Under the pieces are notes generated by a model, which worked only from the letters and a program-made list of their open reading frames with translations, had not been told where the DNA came from and ran no database searches. Positions 42,179 to 50,529 of a stretch of 64,000 bases of DNA are shown piece after piece. The position numbers and the translations under genes are program-made. This DNA comes from Streptomyces sp. CB02923 (GTDB lineage Bacteria; Actinomycetota; Actinomycetes; Streptomycetales; Streptomycetaceae): NCBI RefSeq assembly GCF_001905005.1, contig NZ_LWKZ01000028.1:171319-235318 (forward strand). The letters run 5' to 3'. How positions within the stretch are numbered: position 1 is the stretch's first letter; each line of letters begins with the position of its first letter.

Positions 42179-42985
42179 TCAGCCCTGATCGTAGACAACC
42201 GTCACCGGCGCGTGGTCCGACCACCGGGTGTCGTAGGACGCGGCGCGTTCGACGAAGCCCTTGACCGCGCGGGCGGCGAGGGCGGGGGTGGCGGCGTGGT
42301 AGTCGATGCGCCAGCCGGCGTCGTTGTCGAAGGCGCGGCCGCGGTAGGACCACCAGGAGTACGGGCCTTCGGTGTCCGGGTGGAGGGCGCGGACGACGTC
42401 CACGTAGCCGCCGTCGTGCTCGTCGAGGACGCGGGTGAGCCAGGCGCGCTCTTCGGGGAGGAAGCCGGCCTTCTTCTGGTTGGCCTTCCAGTTCTTCAGG
42501 TCGGCCTCCTGGTGGGCGATGTTCCAGTCGCCGCACACCAGGACCTCGCGGCCGGACGCGGCGGCCCGCTCGCGCAGCGCGGCGAGGTACGGGAGGAACT
42601 CGGCCATGAAGCGTTCCTTCTCGTCCTGCCGGTCGGTGCCCACGTCACCGGAGGGGAGATAGAGGCTGGCCACCGTCACGCCGGGCAGGTCGATCTCGGC
42701 GTAGCGGCCGCTGGTGTCGAATTCGGCGGATCCGAAGCCGATCTGTACGCGCTCGGGCTCGCGGCGCGAGTAGAGGGAGACCCCGGCCCGGCCCTTGGCG
42801 GCGGCGGGGGCGTGCATGGTGTGCCAGCCGTCGGGCTCGCGGGCCTCGGCGGGCAGCTGGCCGGGCTCGGCGCGTACTTCCTGGAGGCAGATCACGTCGG
42901 CGTCCGTCTCCGCCAGCCACGGCAGGAAGCCCTTCTTGGCCGCGGCGCGCAGGCCGTTGACGTTGACGGTTGTCACAGTTAGCAC
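42179..42985 (-). CDS. xth: Exodeoxyribonuclease III
   Basis: The 268-residue enzyme is an AP endonuclease/3'-5' exonuclease of base excision repair. Diagnostic motifs are TTVNVNGLRAA, CLQEVRAEPGQ, CGDWNIAHQEADLKN and WSDHAPV. The GTG at 42985 gives the normal start and has AGGGAG 6 nt upstream. An ATG 15 nt earlier includes that site in the coding sequence and is less likely. Confidence 0.96.
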   Translation of the reverse strand: MLTVTTVNVNGLRAAAKKGFLPWLAETDADVICLQEVRAEPGQLPAEAREPDGWHTMHAPAAAKGRAGVSLYSRREPERVQIGFGSAEFDTSGRYAEIDLPGVTVASLYLPSGDVGTDRQDEKERFMAEFLPYLAALRERAAASGREVLVCGDWNIAHQEADLKNWKANQKKAGFLPEERAWLTRVLDEHDGGYVDVVRALHPDTEGPYSWWSYRGRAFDNDAGWRIDYHAATPALAARAVKGFVERAASYDTRWSDHAPVTVVYDQG

Positions 42986-43090
42986 TTTTTGCTCCCTCAT
43001 CGCGCTGGCGGCAGCGCAGCCTACGCGATGAGGGGAGACGGAAACGATTCGGCGCTACCCGCGCCAGGGCCCGGCGCGGTGCGCGCGCAA

Positions 43091-43117
43091 GTGCCCGGCG
43101 CGGTGAGCGCCGGGCAC
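43091..43117 (-). terminator. Terminator after the small secreted protein gene
   Basis: An 11-bp stem GTGCCCGGCGC / GCGCCGGGCAC encloses GGTGA, just after the stop of the leftward gene at 43136. Confidence 0.65.
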
Positions 43118-43135
43118 CACGGTGGGCCGCCCCGG

Positions 43136-43462
43136 TCAGTGGCAGATCGAGGAGGCCGGAGTCGCGTACAGGTCGCGATAGCAGGTCGGCAGCCGGTCGG
43201 TGCCGGTCTTGTTGACCGCGGAGATCACGTACTTTCCGTTGCGGTCGCCGAGCAGCTGGTACGGCTTGTAACCCCATCCGATGGTGCCGGGGTAGTCCTG
43301 CTCGCCGCGGCCGTCGCCGTTCCCGCTGTCGTCGTTCGGCTGGCTGCCGAAGGTGACCGGCGGCGCGGGGTCCGCCGGGGCCGCCACGGCAGCTCCGGTC
43401 AGACCGGTTGCGGACAGCGAGAGTACGGCGGCGGCGGTGGCCAGCACGGGACGCAGACGCAT
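43136..43462 (-). CDS. Small secreted protein
   Basis: The 108-residue product has a signal peptide (after AVA, about residue 28) and a mature domain with aromatic residues, an Asp/Gly-rich stretch (PNDDSGNGDGRGEQ) and two cysteines near the C-terminus. No family is recognised. GAAGGAG lies 6 nt before the ATG. Confidence 0.75.
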   Translation of the reverse strand: MRLRPVLATAAAVLSLSATGLTGAAVAAPADPAPPVTFGSQPNDDSGNGDGRGEQDYPGTIGWGYKPYQLLGDRNGKYVISAVNKTGTDRLPTCYRDLYATPASSICH

Positions 43463-43678
43463 GGCATTCTCCTTCGGTTCGGCGTCAGTGGCGCAGCAGC
43501 CGTTCCCCGTCGGCGGCCCGTATCGTCCGATCCCGTGCCGACACACCCCCATCGGGTGCTTTGGCTCCGCCAGACCGCCGTACGCGAGAGGAGGGCGGGG
43601 GCGGGGTCCGGTAGAGGGGAACCGGCCCGCCACCTGGCGCTCTCGCCCTGGCGGCCGGACATCCGTACGATTCGGCGG

Positions 43679-44275
43679 ATGGAGATCCGTCCCGTCCCCT
43701 ATGACCACGCCGACGCCGTCACCCTGGACCGGCTGGTGCAGGGCGAGTACGCGCAGCGCTACGGCGAGGGCGATGTCACTCCCCTCGATCCGGCGATGTT
43801 CCGGCCGCCGCACGGTGTGTACCTGCTCGCCTACGAGGACGGGCGCCCGCTGGCCACCGGCGGCTGGCGGGCGCAGGACACCAACCCCGAGGGGTACGCG
43901 GACGGGGACGCCGAGATCAAGCGGATGTTCGTGGTGGCGGAGGCCCGCGGTCGCGGGCTGGCCCGGCGCATCCTCGCGGCGCTGGAGGCGGACGCGCGCG
44001 CGGCGGGCCGTACCCGGATGGTGCTGGAGACCGGCACCAAGCAGCCGGAGGCGCTGGCGCTGTACGCGTCGTGCGGCTACCGGATGGTGTCGAAGTTCGG
44101 GCTGTACCGGACGTACGAGGAGAGCCGCTGCATGGCGAAGCCGCTGGTGGAGGGGTCGGTGGAGGGGGCGATGCAGGGGTCGGTGGAAGGATCGGCGGAG
44201 GGGTCGGCGGAGGGCCTGCGGGACGGGGGCCGCCCGGTGCCGGGGAGCCGGCGGGCCGGGGACACCCGGGTCTGA
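43679..44275 (+). CDS. GNAT family N-acetyltransferase
   Basis: The 198-residue protein has the GNAT acetyl-CoA core (VAEARGRGLARRILAALEADARAAG, then VLETGTKQPEALALYASCGY). The substrate is unknown. The last ~45 residues are an Glu/Gly/Ser tail encoded by 12-bp tandem repeats (GTGGAGGGGTCG type), outside the fold. The ATG at 43679 begins the conserved MEIRPV start. Confidence 0.88.
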   Translation: MEIRPVPYDHADAVTLDRLVQGEYAQRYGEGDVTPLDPAMFRPPHGVYLLAYEDGRPLATGGWRAQDTNPEGYADGDAEIKRMFVVAEARGRGLARRILAALEADARAAGRTRMVLETGTKQPEALALYASCGYRMVSKFGLYRTYEESRCMAKPLVEGSVEGAMQGSVEGSAEGSAEGLRDGGRPVPGSRRAGDTRV

Positions 44276-44314
44276 GACCACCCGGCCCCGGAGCCCCCTC
44301 GGCAGGAGCTCGCG

Positions 44315-44344
44315 TTGACACGGATCATCGCCGCTCCCCATACT
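44315..44344 (+). promoter_or_regulatory. Promoter of the ABC-permease-GntR operon
   Basis: TTGACA (44315-44320) and CATACT (44339-44344) are 18 bp apart, upstream of the ABC transporter gene. The -35 is a perfect consensus. The operator palindrome begins 5 bp after the -10. Confidence 0.6.
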
Positions 44345-44348
44345 CATT

Positions 44349-44366
44349 CCACTAATGAACTAGTGG
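44349..44366. promoter_or_regulatory. GntR/YtrA operator
   Basis: CCACTA and TAGTGG form a perfect inverted repeat around ATGAAC, at the expected transcription start. It is probably bound by the GntR protein encoded at the end of this operon. Confidence 0.6.
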
Positions 44367-44380
44367 AAGGGGGGATTCGG

Positions 44381-45391
44381 GTGAGCGACCCGAGCCCATG
44401 GGCGATCGAGGCGTACGGCCTCGGAAAGAAGTACCGGCGCGACTGGGCCCTGCGGGACTGTTCCTTCCGGCTCCCGGCGGGTCACGTCTGCGCGCTGGTC
44501 GGCCCGAACGGCGCGGGCAAGAGCACGTTCCTGGGCGCCGCCACCCGGCTGGTACGGCCGACGGCCGGCACGCTGCGGCTGTTCGGCGTGCCGGTGAGCG
44601 ACCCGGCCGTACTGGAACACGTCGCCTTCCTCGCCCAGGACAAGCCGCTGTACCCGCGCTTCACGGTCGCCGAGACGCTGCGGATGGGGCGGGAGCTGAA
44701 CCCGCACTGGGACGCGGCGGTCGCCGAGCGGATCGTCCGCGCCGGGCGGATTCCCCTCGACGCCCGGGTCGCCACGCTCTCCGGCGGCCAGCGCACCCGG
44801 GTCGCGCTCGCCCTCGCCTTCGGCAAGCGGCCGAAGCTGCTGCTGCTCGACGAGCCGATGTCGGACCTGGACCCGCTCGCCCGGCACGAGCTGTCGGGCC
44901 TGCTGATGGCGGAGGCCGCCGAGCACGGCACCACCGTGCTGATGTCCTCGCATCTGCTCTCCGAGATGGCGGACATGTGCGACTACCTGCTGGTGCTCGC
45001 GGACGGGCAGCTGCGGATGGCCGGGCAGACCGACGAGCTGGTGCCCGCGCACCTGCTCGTGTCCGGGCTGGCGGAGCAGGCCGACGGTACGGCCAGTGGT
45101 ACGGCCGGTGGTACGGCCGGCAGCGGCGTGCCCGCCGGACTCGCCGAGCACCACACCGTCGTGGAGTCCCGTGTCACCGGGCGCCAGTTCACCGCCCTGA
45201 TCCGCCCCGGCGGCCCGCTCCCCGACTCCTGGGAGACACACGAACCGAGCATGGAGGAAGTCTTGCTGGCCTACTTGCGCTCCCCGGGAGCACCGCCGCT
45301 GATCGCCGAGGAGGCGCGGGTGGAGTCGAAGCCCGGTACGGGGGCCCGTACGGCATCCGGTACCGACGGCGGTCGGGGGGCCGCGGCATGA
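44381..45391 (+). CDS. ABC transporter ATP-binding protein
   Basis: The 336-residue ATPase has Walker A LVGPNGAGKST, signature LSGGQRTR and Walker B LLLLDEPMSDLD. The C-terminal part has a short 12-nt repeat region (GTASGTAGGTAG). The GTG at 44381 has a G-rich site upstream. It overlaps the permease gene by ATGA. The operon also includes a YtrA-type regulator, so it is probably an antibiotic- or stress-induced exporter (inference). Confidence 0.9.
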   Translation: MSDPSPWAIEAYGLGKKYRRDWALRDCSFRLPAGHVCALVGPNGAGKSTFLGAATRLVRPTAGTLRLFGVPVSDPAVLEHVAFLAQDKPLYPRFTVAETLRMGRELNPHWDAAVAERIVRAGRIPLDARVATLSGGQRTRVALALAFGKRPKLLLLDEPMSDLDPLARHELSGLLMAEAAEHGTTVLMSSHLLSEMADMCDYLLVLADGQLRMAGQTDELVPAHLLVSGLAEQADGTASGTAGGTAGSGVPAGLAEHHTVVESRVTGRQFTALIRPGGPLPDSWETHEPSMEEVLLAYLRSPGAPPLIAEEARVESKPGTGARTASGTDGGRGAAA

Positions 45392-46392
45392 GCGCCCTCA
45401 CCCGTACCCCCGGCAGCGCCGGCAAGGACGCCGCCACCCGCCGCGGCGTCCTGCACGGCATGACCTGGCTGGTCTGGCGCCGCCACCGGGGCACCTTCCT
45501 CCTGGGCTTCGCGATCACGGCCCTGGCCTGCGCGGTCTTCGCGTACCAGCGCATGGGCGTGCTGGACTTCCTCGAAGCGCATCCGCACACCATGGGCCGC
45601 TCGTCGAGTGCGGACGGCGAACTGCTGATGCGGTTCCAGGACGCCTTCCACTCGACCTTCAGCGGGGACGTGGGGTTCCTGAAGTTCGTGCCCGTCGTCC
45701 TCGGCGTGTTCGTCGGCGTCCCGCTGATCGCCTCCGAGCAGGAGCAGGGCACCATCCGGCTGGCCACCACCCAGTCCGTCTCCCGCGTCCGCTGGATCGC
45801 GGCGAAGCTGGGCGTGCCGCTGCTGCTGGTGTTCGTGTGCACCTCGCTGATGTCGGCGGCGTTCACGTGGCTGTGGGAGCCGGCCCACGAGCTGGCCGAG
45901 TTCGGCGACTGGTACCACGACGGCCTGCTGGAGGTCACCGGCCCGTTCCCGGTCGCGCGCTCCCTGTTCCTGACGGTCGTCGGCATCGCCGTCGGGATGC
46001 TCCTGCGCCGCGTCGTCGCCTCGATGGCGCTGCTCTTCGTCTTCGGCCTCGGTACCGGCGTGGTCTGGGCGGAGCGGGTGTGGCCGCTGCTGGCCCCCCT
46101 GCGCCGCAAGGTGTACCCGTACGACCAGGGGGACCCGCTCCTGCCCGGCGGCGCCGTACGGATGGACGACTGGAAGGCCACCGCGGACGGCAAGGTCTTC
46201 GGCATCGGAACCTGCACCGACGACCCCGATACGGCGTGCCGCGCGCAGCACGGCATCGTCAACCGGGCCACCGACTACTACGGCTACGACCAGATGGCGC
46301 ACATGCAGTGGTTCGGTACCGGCATCCTGTTGGCGCTGGCCGTGGCGGTGACCGTGTTCATCGTCTGGTGGGCGCGGCGCAGGCCACTCTGA
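45388..46392 (+). CDS. ABC transporter permease
   Basis: The 334-residue protein has about six transmembrane helices, with a large extracytoplasmic segment (about 237-305, containing two cysteines) before the last helix. It is the membrane partner of the ATPase gene before it, with which it overlaps by 4 bp. Confidence 0.88.
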   Translation: MSALTRTPGSAGKDAATRRGVLHGMTWLVWRRHRGTFLLGFAITALACAVFAYQRMGVLDFLEAHPHTMGRSSSADGELLMRFQDAFHSTFSGDVGFLKFVPVVLGVFVGVPLIASEQEQGTIRLATTQSVSRVRWIAAKLGVPLLLVFVCTSLMSAAFTWLWEPAHELAEFGDWYHDGLLEVTGPFPVARSLFLTVVGIAVGMLLRRVVASMALLFVFGLGTGVVWAERVWPLLAPLRRKVYPYDQGDPLLPGGAVRMDDWKATADGKVFGIGTCTDDPDTACRAQHGIVNRATDYYGYDQMAHMQWFGTGILLALAVAVTVFIVWWARRRPL

Positions 46393-46528
46393 GCGGCACC
46401 GCTTTGACACTCCGTACGAGTGGGCCGATCATCAAGCCGAAACGGACGCCGGCGCACAAGTCGGCACAGGGGCCGGGGACGGTGCGGGGGCAGTGGCCCG
46501 CACGGGCGGCGGGGAGGTGGTGAACGCG

Positions 46529-46918
46529 GTGGAGTTCCGTATCGACCGGCGCAGCGGCGTCGCCACCTACCTCCAGATCGTCCAGCAGGTCCGGCAGGCC
46601 CTGCGGCTGGGCGTCCTCGTCGAGGGCGACCGGCTGCCCACGGCCGCGCAGGTCGCGGCCTCGACGAAGGTCAACCCGAACACGACGCTGAAGGCGTACC
46701 GGGAGCTGGAGCGCGAGGGCCTGGTGGAACCGCGGCCCGGCCTGGGCACGTTCGTGAGCCGGTCGCTGGCCCGGCCCGAGTCCGCCGCCGACTCCGACGC
46801 GCTGCTGCGCGAGGAACTGCGGTCGTGGATGGAGAAGGCCCGGACGCAGGGCCTGAGCCGGGAGGACGTACAGGCGCTGCTGAACGCGGTGCTGGAGGAG
46901 CGGTATCCGGCGGGGTGA
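46529..46918 (+). CDS. GntR family regulator (YtrA subfamily)
   Basis: The 129-residue protein has a winged-helix GntR domain (IVQQVRQALRLGVLVEGDRLPTAAQVAASTKVNPNTTLKAYRELEREGLVEPRPGLGTFV) followed by a short tail, as in the small YtrA subfamily. The GTG at 46529 gives the family start MEFRIDRRSGVATYLQI. Two earlier GTGs lie too close to the GGGGAGG site. It probably represses the operon through the 44349 palindrome. Confidence 0.9.
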   Translation: MEFRIDRRSGVATYLQIVQQVRQALRLGVLVEGDRLPTAAQVAASTKVNPNTTLKAYRELEREGLVEPRPGLGTFVSRSLARPESAADSDALLREELRSWMEKARTQGLSREDVQALLNAVLEERYPAG

Positions 46919-46969
46919 GCGGGCAGCCGCCCGCCCCGGGGGTGCGGCTCACCGCGGGTGTACGGGGCT

Positions 46970-47473
46970 TCAGCGGCTCTCCGCGATCACTTCCTCCACG
47001 TGCCTGCGGACCTCGGCGGCCGGGTAGCGGACGACCTCCTCGCCGATACCCGCCAGCGCCGCGTCGACCGGGCCCCTGGCCGGTTCCGAGACCTCGGCGA
47101 CCAGGACGGTGCTGCCCGGCGGCACCTCCGCCGCCAGCATGTTGACGGCCGCGTTGTCCGCGCTGGCCCGGCGCGCGTCGTGCGCGCCGCCGAGCAGACC
47201 GCCGGCGCCGAAGCCGACCAGGACGCCCAGCGGCCCGCCCAGCAGTCCGACGAGCCCGCCCACCAGGCCGCCGACGGCGAAGCCGCGCGCGGTGCCGGTG
47301 TGGTCCTCGCTCTCGGGGAAGGTGACGTTGCCGTCGGCGTCCCGGACGATCACGATGGCCTCGCGCAGCGTGATCCGGTGTTCGGCGTCCTCGTGGCGCA
47401 GCGCGTCCAGGGCGCGCCGCGCCGCGCCCTCACCGGCGGCGGTGAGGTCCATGAAGAGCACGTTCTCATCCAT
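46970..47473 (-). CDS. DUF1269 family membrane protein
   Basis: The 167-residue protein has a hydrophilic N-terminal domain, a glycine-zipper hydrophobic segment (about 67-98, GLVGGLVGLLGGPLGVLVGFGAGG-type) and a charged C-terminal part. The pattern matches DUF1269. The function is unknown. GGAG lies 8 nt before the ATG. Confidence 0.85.
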   Translation of the reverse strand: MDENVLFMDLTAAGEGAARRALDALRHEDAEHRITLREAIVIVRDADGNVTFPESEDHTGTARGFAVGGLVGGLVGLLGGPLGVLVGFGAGGLLGGAHDARRASADNAAVNMLAAEVPPGSTVLVAEVSEPARGPVDAALAGIGEEVVRYPAAEVRRHVEEVIAESR

Positions 47474-47493
47474 CACGGCGGCTCCAGTGGTCT

Positions 47494-47520
47494 GCTCGTA
47501 CAGCTCGTACAGCTCGTACA
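47494..47520. repeat. 9-bp tandem repeat before the DUF1269 gene
   Basis: GCTCGTACA occurs three times in perfect tandem, 21 bp before the start codon of the leftward gene. It may be a hypervariable promoter region. Confidence 0.7.
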
Positions 47521-47595
47521 GGTCGGTCTACAACACGCCTGCTCCGGCTGCGGGCGTCTCACACCACTCTTCGCGCGACCGGTCCGGTACGCACG

Positions 47596-48855
47596 TCAGG
47601 GGCCGTCCAAGGGAGGGCGGCCGGAGGCGGTGCCCTCGGCGGCCGGGCTCAGCGCACCGCTCAGGTCCAGCGTCGCCCGTGCGCCGCCGCCCTCCGGGTT
47701 GGCGAACGTGAGCTTCCCGCCCAGCACCCGTGCCTGCCCGGAGGCGATGGTCAGCCCGAGGCCGAGTCCGTGGCCGTCCGAGCCGCCGCCCGTACGGAAG
47801 CGCTGCGGGCCGTGTGCCAGCAGCGCCTCCGGGAAGCCCGGTCCGCTGTCGCTCACGCGCAGGACCCCGCGCTCGACCTCGACGGCGACCGGCGCGGCGC
47901 CGTGCCGCAGCGCGTTGCCGACCAGGTTGACGAGGATCCGTTCGACCCGCCGCGGGTCGGTCTCCACCAGTCCGTCCGAGATCACCCGTACGTCCACGCC
48001 CGCCCGTACGTCCTCGCCCATCGCCGCCACCGTCCGCCGTGCCAGCTCGCCCAGCGGCCGCAGTTCCGTGTCGGCCTCCTCGGTACGCGCGTCCAGCCGC
48101 GCCACCTCCAGCACGTCCTCCATCAGCGCCCGTACGCGCTGCGCCCGGTCCTGGACCAGCTCGGTGGGGCGCGAGGGCGGCAGCAGTCCGGCGGCCGCGA
48201 CCAGGCCGGCGACGGGGGTGCGCAGTTCGTGGGCGATGTTCGCGGTGACGTCGCGCTCGGCCTGGAGGCGGGCGGCCAGCGCGTCGGCCATGGTGTTCAC
48301 CGCGGTGGTCAGCTGGGCTATCTCGTCCTTGCCGCCGCGCGGCAGCCGCGCCGTCAGATCGCCCTCGGCGATCCGCTGGGCGGTGCCGGCCGAGGAGGTC
48401 AGCCGCCGTCCCAGCCGGTGCGCGACGAGCAGGCCCACGACGCAGCCCAGGGCGGTGCCCGCGATGCCGGACACCCACAGGACGCGGTCGAGGCTGCGCA
48501 GGGTCTCCCGCTCCCGTACGTACGGGCGCTTGAGCGCGATGATCTCGCCTTCCAGCTCGGTCGCGGCCCACAGGTGCGGATGGGGGCCGTCGGGTTCGAG
48601 GTAGACGCCGCGCTTGCCGTGGGCGACGGCGTCCTTCAGGGGGCCGGGGAGGTCCGGCGGGTCGACGATGGCCCGGCCGGTGTCGACGCCGGCCGCCCGG
48701 TCCTGCACCGTGCTCTGCAGCCGCCCGTCGATCGATTCGGCCGCCAGGTCGAACTGCGCGTCCACGGTCCGGTTGTGGACGAGCACCCCGATGAGGACCG
48801 CGACCACGGCGGCCGTGGCGGCAATCGCCATGCCGATCTTCGCGCGCAACCCCAT
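47596..48855 (-). CDS. Sensor histidine kinase without adjacent response regulator
   Basis: The 419-residue membrane kinase has two transmembrane segments (about 7-27 and 126-146) flanking an extracytoplasmic domain, a HAMP domain, a phosphoacceptor H-box (NIAHELRTPVAGL, H209), and a HATPase domain with VNLVGNALRHG and SDSGPGFPEALL. The gene follows a lipoprotein gene after 6 bp on the same strand. The expected response regulator gene is absent on both sides. Its partner must be elsewhere, or the kinase is orphan. Confidence 0.9.
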   Translation of the reverse strand: MGLRAKIGMAIAATAAVVAVLIGVLVHNRTVDAQFDLAAESIDGRLQSTVQDRAAGVDTGRAIVDPPDLPGPLKDAVAHGKRGVYLEPDGPHPHLWAATELEGEIIALKRPYVRERETLRSLDRVLWVSGIAGTALGCVVGLLVAHRLGRRLTSSAGTAQRIAEGDLTARLPRGGKDEIAQLTTAVNTMADALAARLQAERDVTANIAHELRTPVAGLVAAAGLLPPSRPTELVQDRAQRVRALMEDVLEVARLDARTEEADTELRPLGELARRTVAAMGEDVRAGVDVRVISDGLVETDPRRVERILVNLVGNALRHGAAPVAVEVERGVLRVSDSGPGFPEALLAHGPQRFRTGGGSDGHGLGLGLTIASGQARVLGGKLTFANPEGGGARATLDLSGALSPAAEGTASGRPPLDGP

Positions 48856-48861
48856 GGCGGC

Positions 48862-49371
48862 CTAGAACTCCGGGGTGTGCAGGCTGACCCTGCCCAGTTC
48901 GGCGGCCTTCTGCGGCGGCAGGCGGTCGGAGACGAGCGTGGCGCGCGAGTAGAACGCCGGCCGGTCCTGCTTCTCCCGGCCGTCCCGCTGTTCCTGCTTG
49001 AACAGGCCGCTGAGCGTGACCTTGACCGCATACGGCTGTCTCTCGCATCCGGGGCGGCACCACATGCCGCTGAGCCCTCCGGTGGCTTCGGCGGTCGCGT
49101 CGCCCCAGGAGGTCCAGCGCAGGCCGGTCAGGCTGACCGTGTCGGTCAGGGCGAAGGAGGCCGGGCGCTGCAACGGGCGGCGCGCCGCGTCGGAGACGTA
49201 GACGGGGTCGGTGACCTCGGCCGGGCCGGCCGGCGGCGAGGGGGACACGGCGGGGCCCGCCACCCGCAGGCCGCGCGGATCCGAGCAGCCGGACAGCAGC
49301 AGCGCGGCCGCGGACGACGCGGCGACGCAGACGGTCGCGGTGAGTGAGCGCACGGGTCCCTCGGTCGGCAT
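48862..49371 (-). CDS. Lipoprotein linked to the histidine kinase
   Basis: The 169-residue product has a lipobox LLSGC (Cys29) after a hydrophobic signal. The mature domain has two further cysteines (MWCRPGC). It ends 6 bp before the kinase start, so the two are probably co-transcribed, as in CseA/CseC-type cell-envelope sensing loci. It may modulate the kinase (inference). The ATG at 49371 was taken because it gives a normal signal peptide. Confidence 0.82.
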   Translation of the reverse strand: MPTEGPVRSLTATVCVAASSAAALLLSGCSDPRGLRVAGPAVSPSPPAGPAEVTDPVYVSDAARRPLQRPASFALTDTVSLTGLRWTSWGDATAEATGGLSGMWCRPGCERQPYAVKVTLSGLFKQEQRDGREKQDRPAFYSRATLVSDRLPPQKAAELGRVSLHTPEF

Positions 49372-49695
49372 ATGGGCTTTTACGACAAAGGTAGCCGTGT
49401 CGCCCCAGATTGCCCCCACGCTAAGCAGCCCGTTTCACGGCGGTCTCACGGCCGTGTAACAGCACTCCATCGTTGGCCGGTGACAGCGACCCACGGTTGG
49501 CCGCGTGCGGCCGGCTGTCCATGGGGCGTGGTGCGACATCGGCCATGCGCGGCGGGGCGGGGGGCAAGGGCCCCCGCGGCCCCGACCCCGACCCCGACCC
49601 CGCTTGACCCTCACCCCACGTCAGGCCGCAGCCTTTACCCGTACGGCACGGGTCGTACGGCGGCCCCCGCGGGCCGTGGCGCGAAAGGTGACTCC
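49372..49695. other. Intergenic region between the lipoprotein and TipA-like genes
   Basis: The 324 bp hold no convincing gene. They include a run of CCCCGA repeats (about 49580-49600) and the promoter region of the MerR-type gene. Confidence 0.5.
49604..49625 (+). promoter_or_regulatory. MerR-type promoter element of the TipA-like gene
   Basis: TTGACC (49604-49609) is followed by an imperfect inverted repeat CCTCAC-N5-GTCAGG (49609-49625), about 70 bp before the start codon. This arrangement is typical of promoters autoactivated by MerR proteins. A clear -10 was not recognised. Confidence 0.4.
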
Positions 49696-50529
49696 ATGGC
49701 GTACTCGGTCGGGCAGGTCTCCGGCTTCGCGGGCATCACGGTCCGCACCCTGCACCACTACGACACGACCGGCCTGCTCTCTCCCAGTGCCCGCAGCCCC
49801 GCCGGTTACCGCTGCTACGACGACGCCGACCTGGCGCGCCTCCAGCAGATCCTCTTCTACCGGCAGCTCGGCTTCGGCCTCGACGAGATCGCCGCCATCC
49901 TCCGGGACCCGCAGGCCGACGCACTGGACCACCTGCGCGCCCGGCACCGGCTGCTCAACGAGCAGATCACCGAGCTGCGGCGGCTGGTCGAGGTCGCCGA
50001 GCGGGCGATGGAGGTGCAGCGTACGGGGGTGGAACTGACGCCCGAGGAACGCTTCGAGGTCTTCGGCGAGGTCACCTTCGACCTCAGTTACGCCACCGAG
50101 GCGCACCTGAAGTGGCAGCACAGCGAGGGCCACCAGCAGTCCATGGCGCGGGCCGCCGCGCACACCAAGGAGGACTGGGCGCGGATCATGGCCGAGGCCG
50201 GCGCGTGGCGGCACCGGCTGCTCGGCGCCTTCGACGCCGGGGAGGCAGCCGACGGCGACCTGGCCGCCGCCCTGGCCGAGGAGCACCGGGCCCACATCAG
50301 CCGCTGGTTCACGCCCTGCCCCACCGACATGCACTGCCGGATCGCCGACGACTTCGCGGCCGACCCGCGCGCCTTCGCCCTCGTCGTACCGCCGTCCGAG
50401 CAGCGCCCCGGTCTCGCCGCGTACCTGCACACGGCGGTGCTCGCCAACGCGGTGCGCCGCGGTCCGGGCGTCTGCGAAGCCGCTCCGCCCTCCGCGGCCC
50501 TGCCGCCCGTCCTCCCGGAGCCGTCATGA
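49696..50529 (+). CDS. TipA-like MerR regulator
   Basis: The 277-residue protein has an N-terminal MerR HTH (SVGQVSGFAGITVRTLHHYDTTGLLSPSARS) and a coiled-coil linker. Its C-terminal TipAS-like drug-binding domain begins at about residue 125 (QHSEGHQQSMARAAAHTKEDWARIMAE). TipA proteins bind thiopeptide antibiotics and switch on resistance. GAAAGGTG lies 6 nt before the ATG. It overlaps a glycosyltransferase gene by ATGA. Confidence 0.9.
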   Translation: MAYSVGQVSGFAGITVRTLHHYDTTGLLSPSARSPAGYRCYDDADLARLQQILFYRQLGFGLDEIAAILRDPQADALDHLRARHRLLNEQITELRRLVEVAERAMEVQRTGVELTPEERFEVFGEVTFDLSYATEAHLKWQHSEGHQQSMARAAAHTKEDWARIMAEAGAWRHRLLGAFDAGEAADGDLAAALAEEHRAHISRWFTPCPTDMHCRIADDFAADPRAFALVVPPSEQRPGLAAYLHTAVLANAVRRGPGVCEAAPPSAALPPVLPEPS

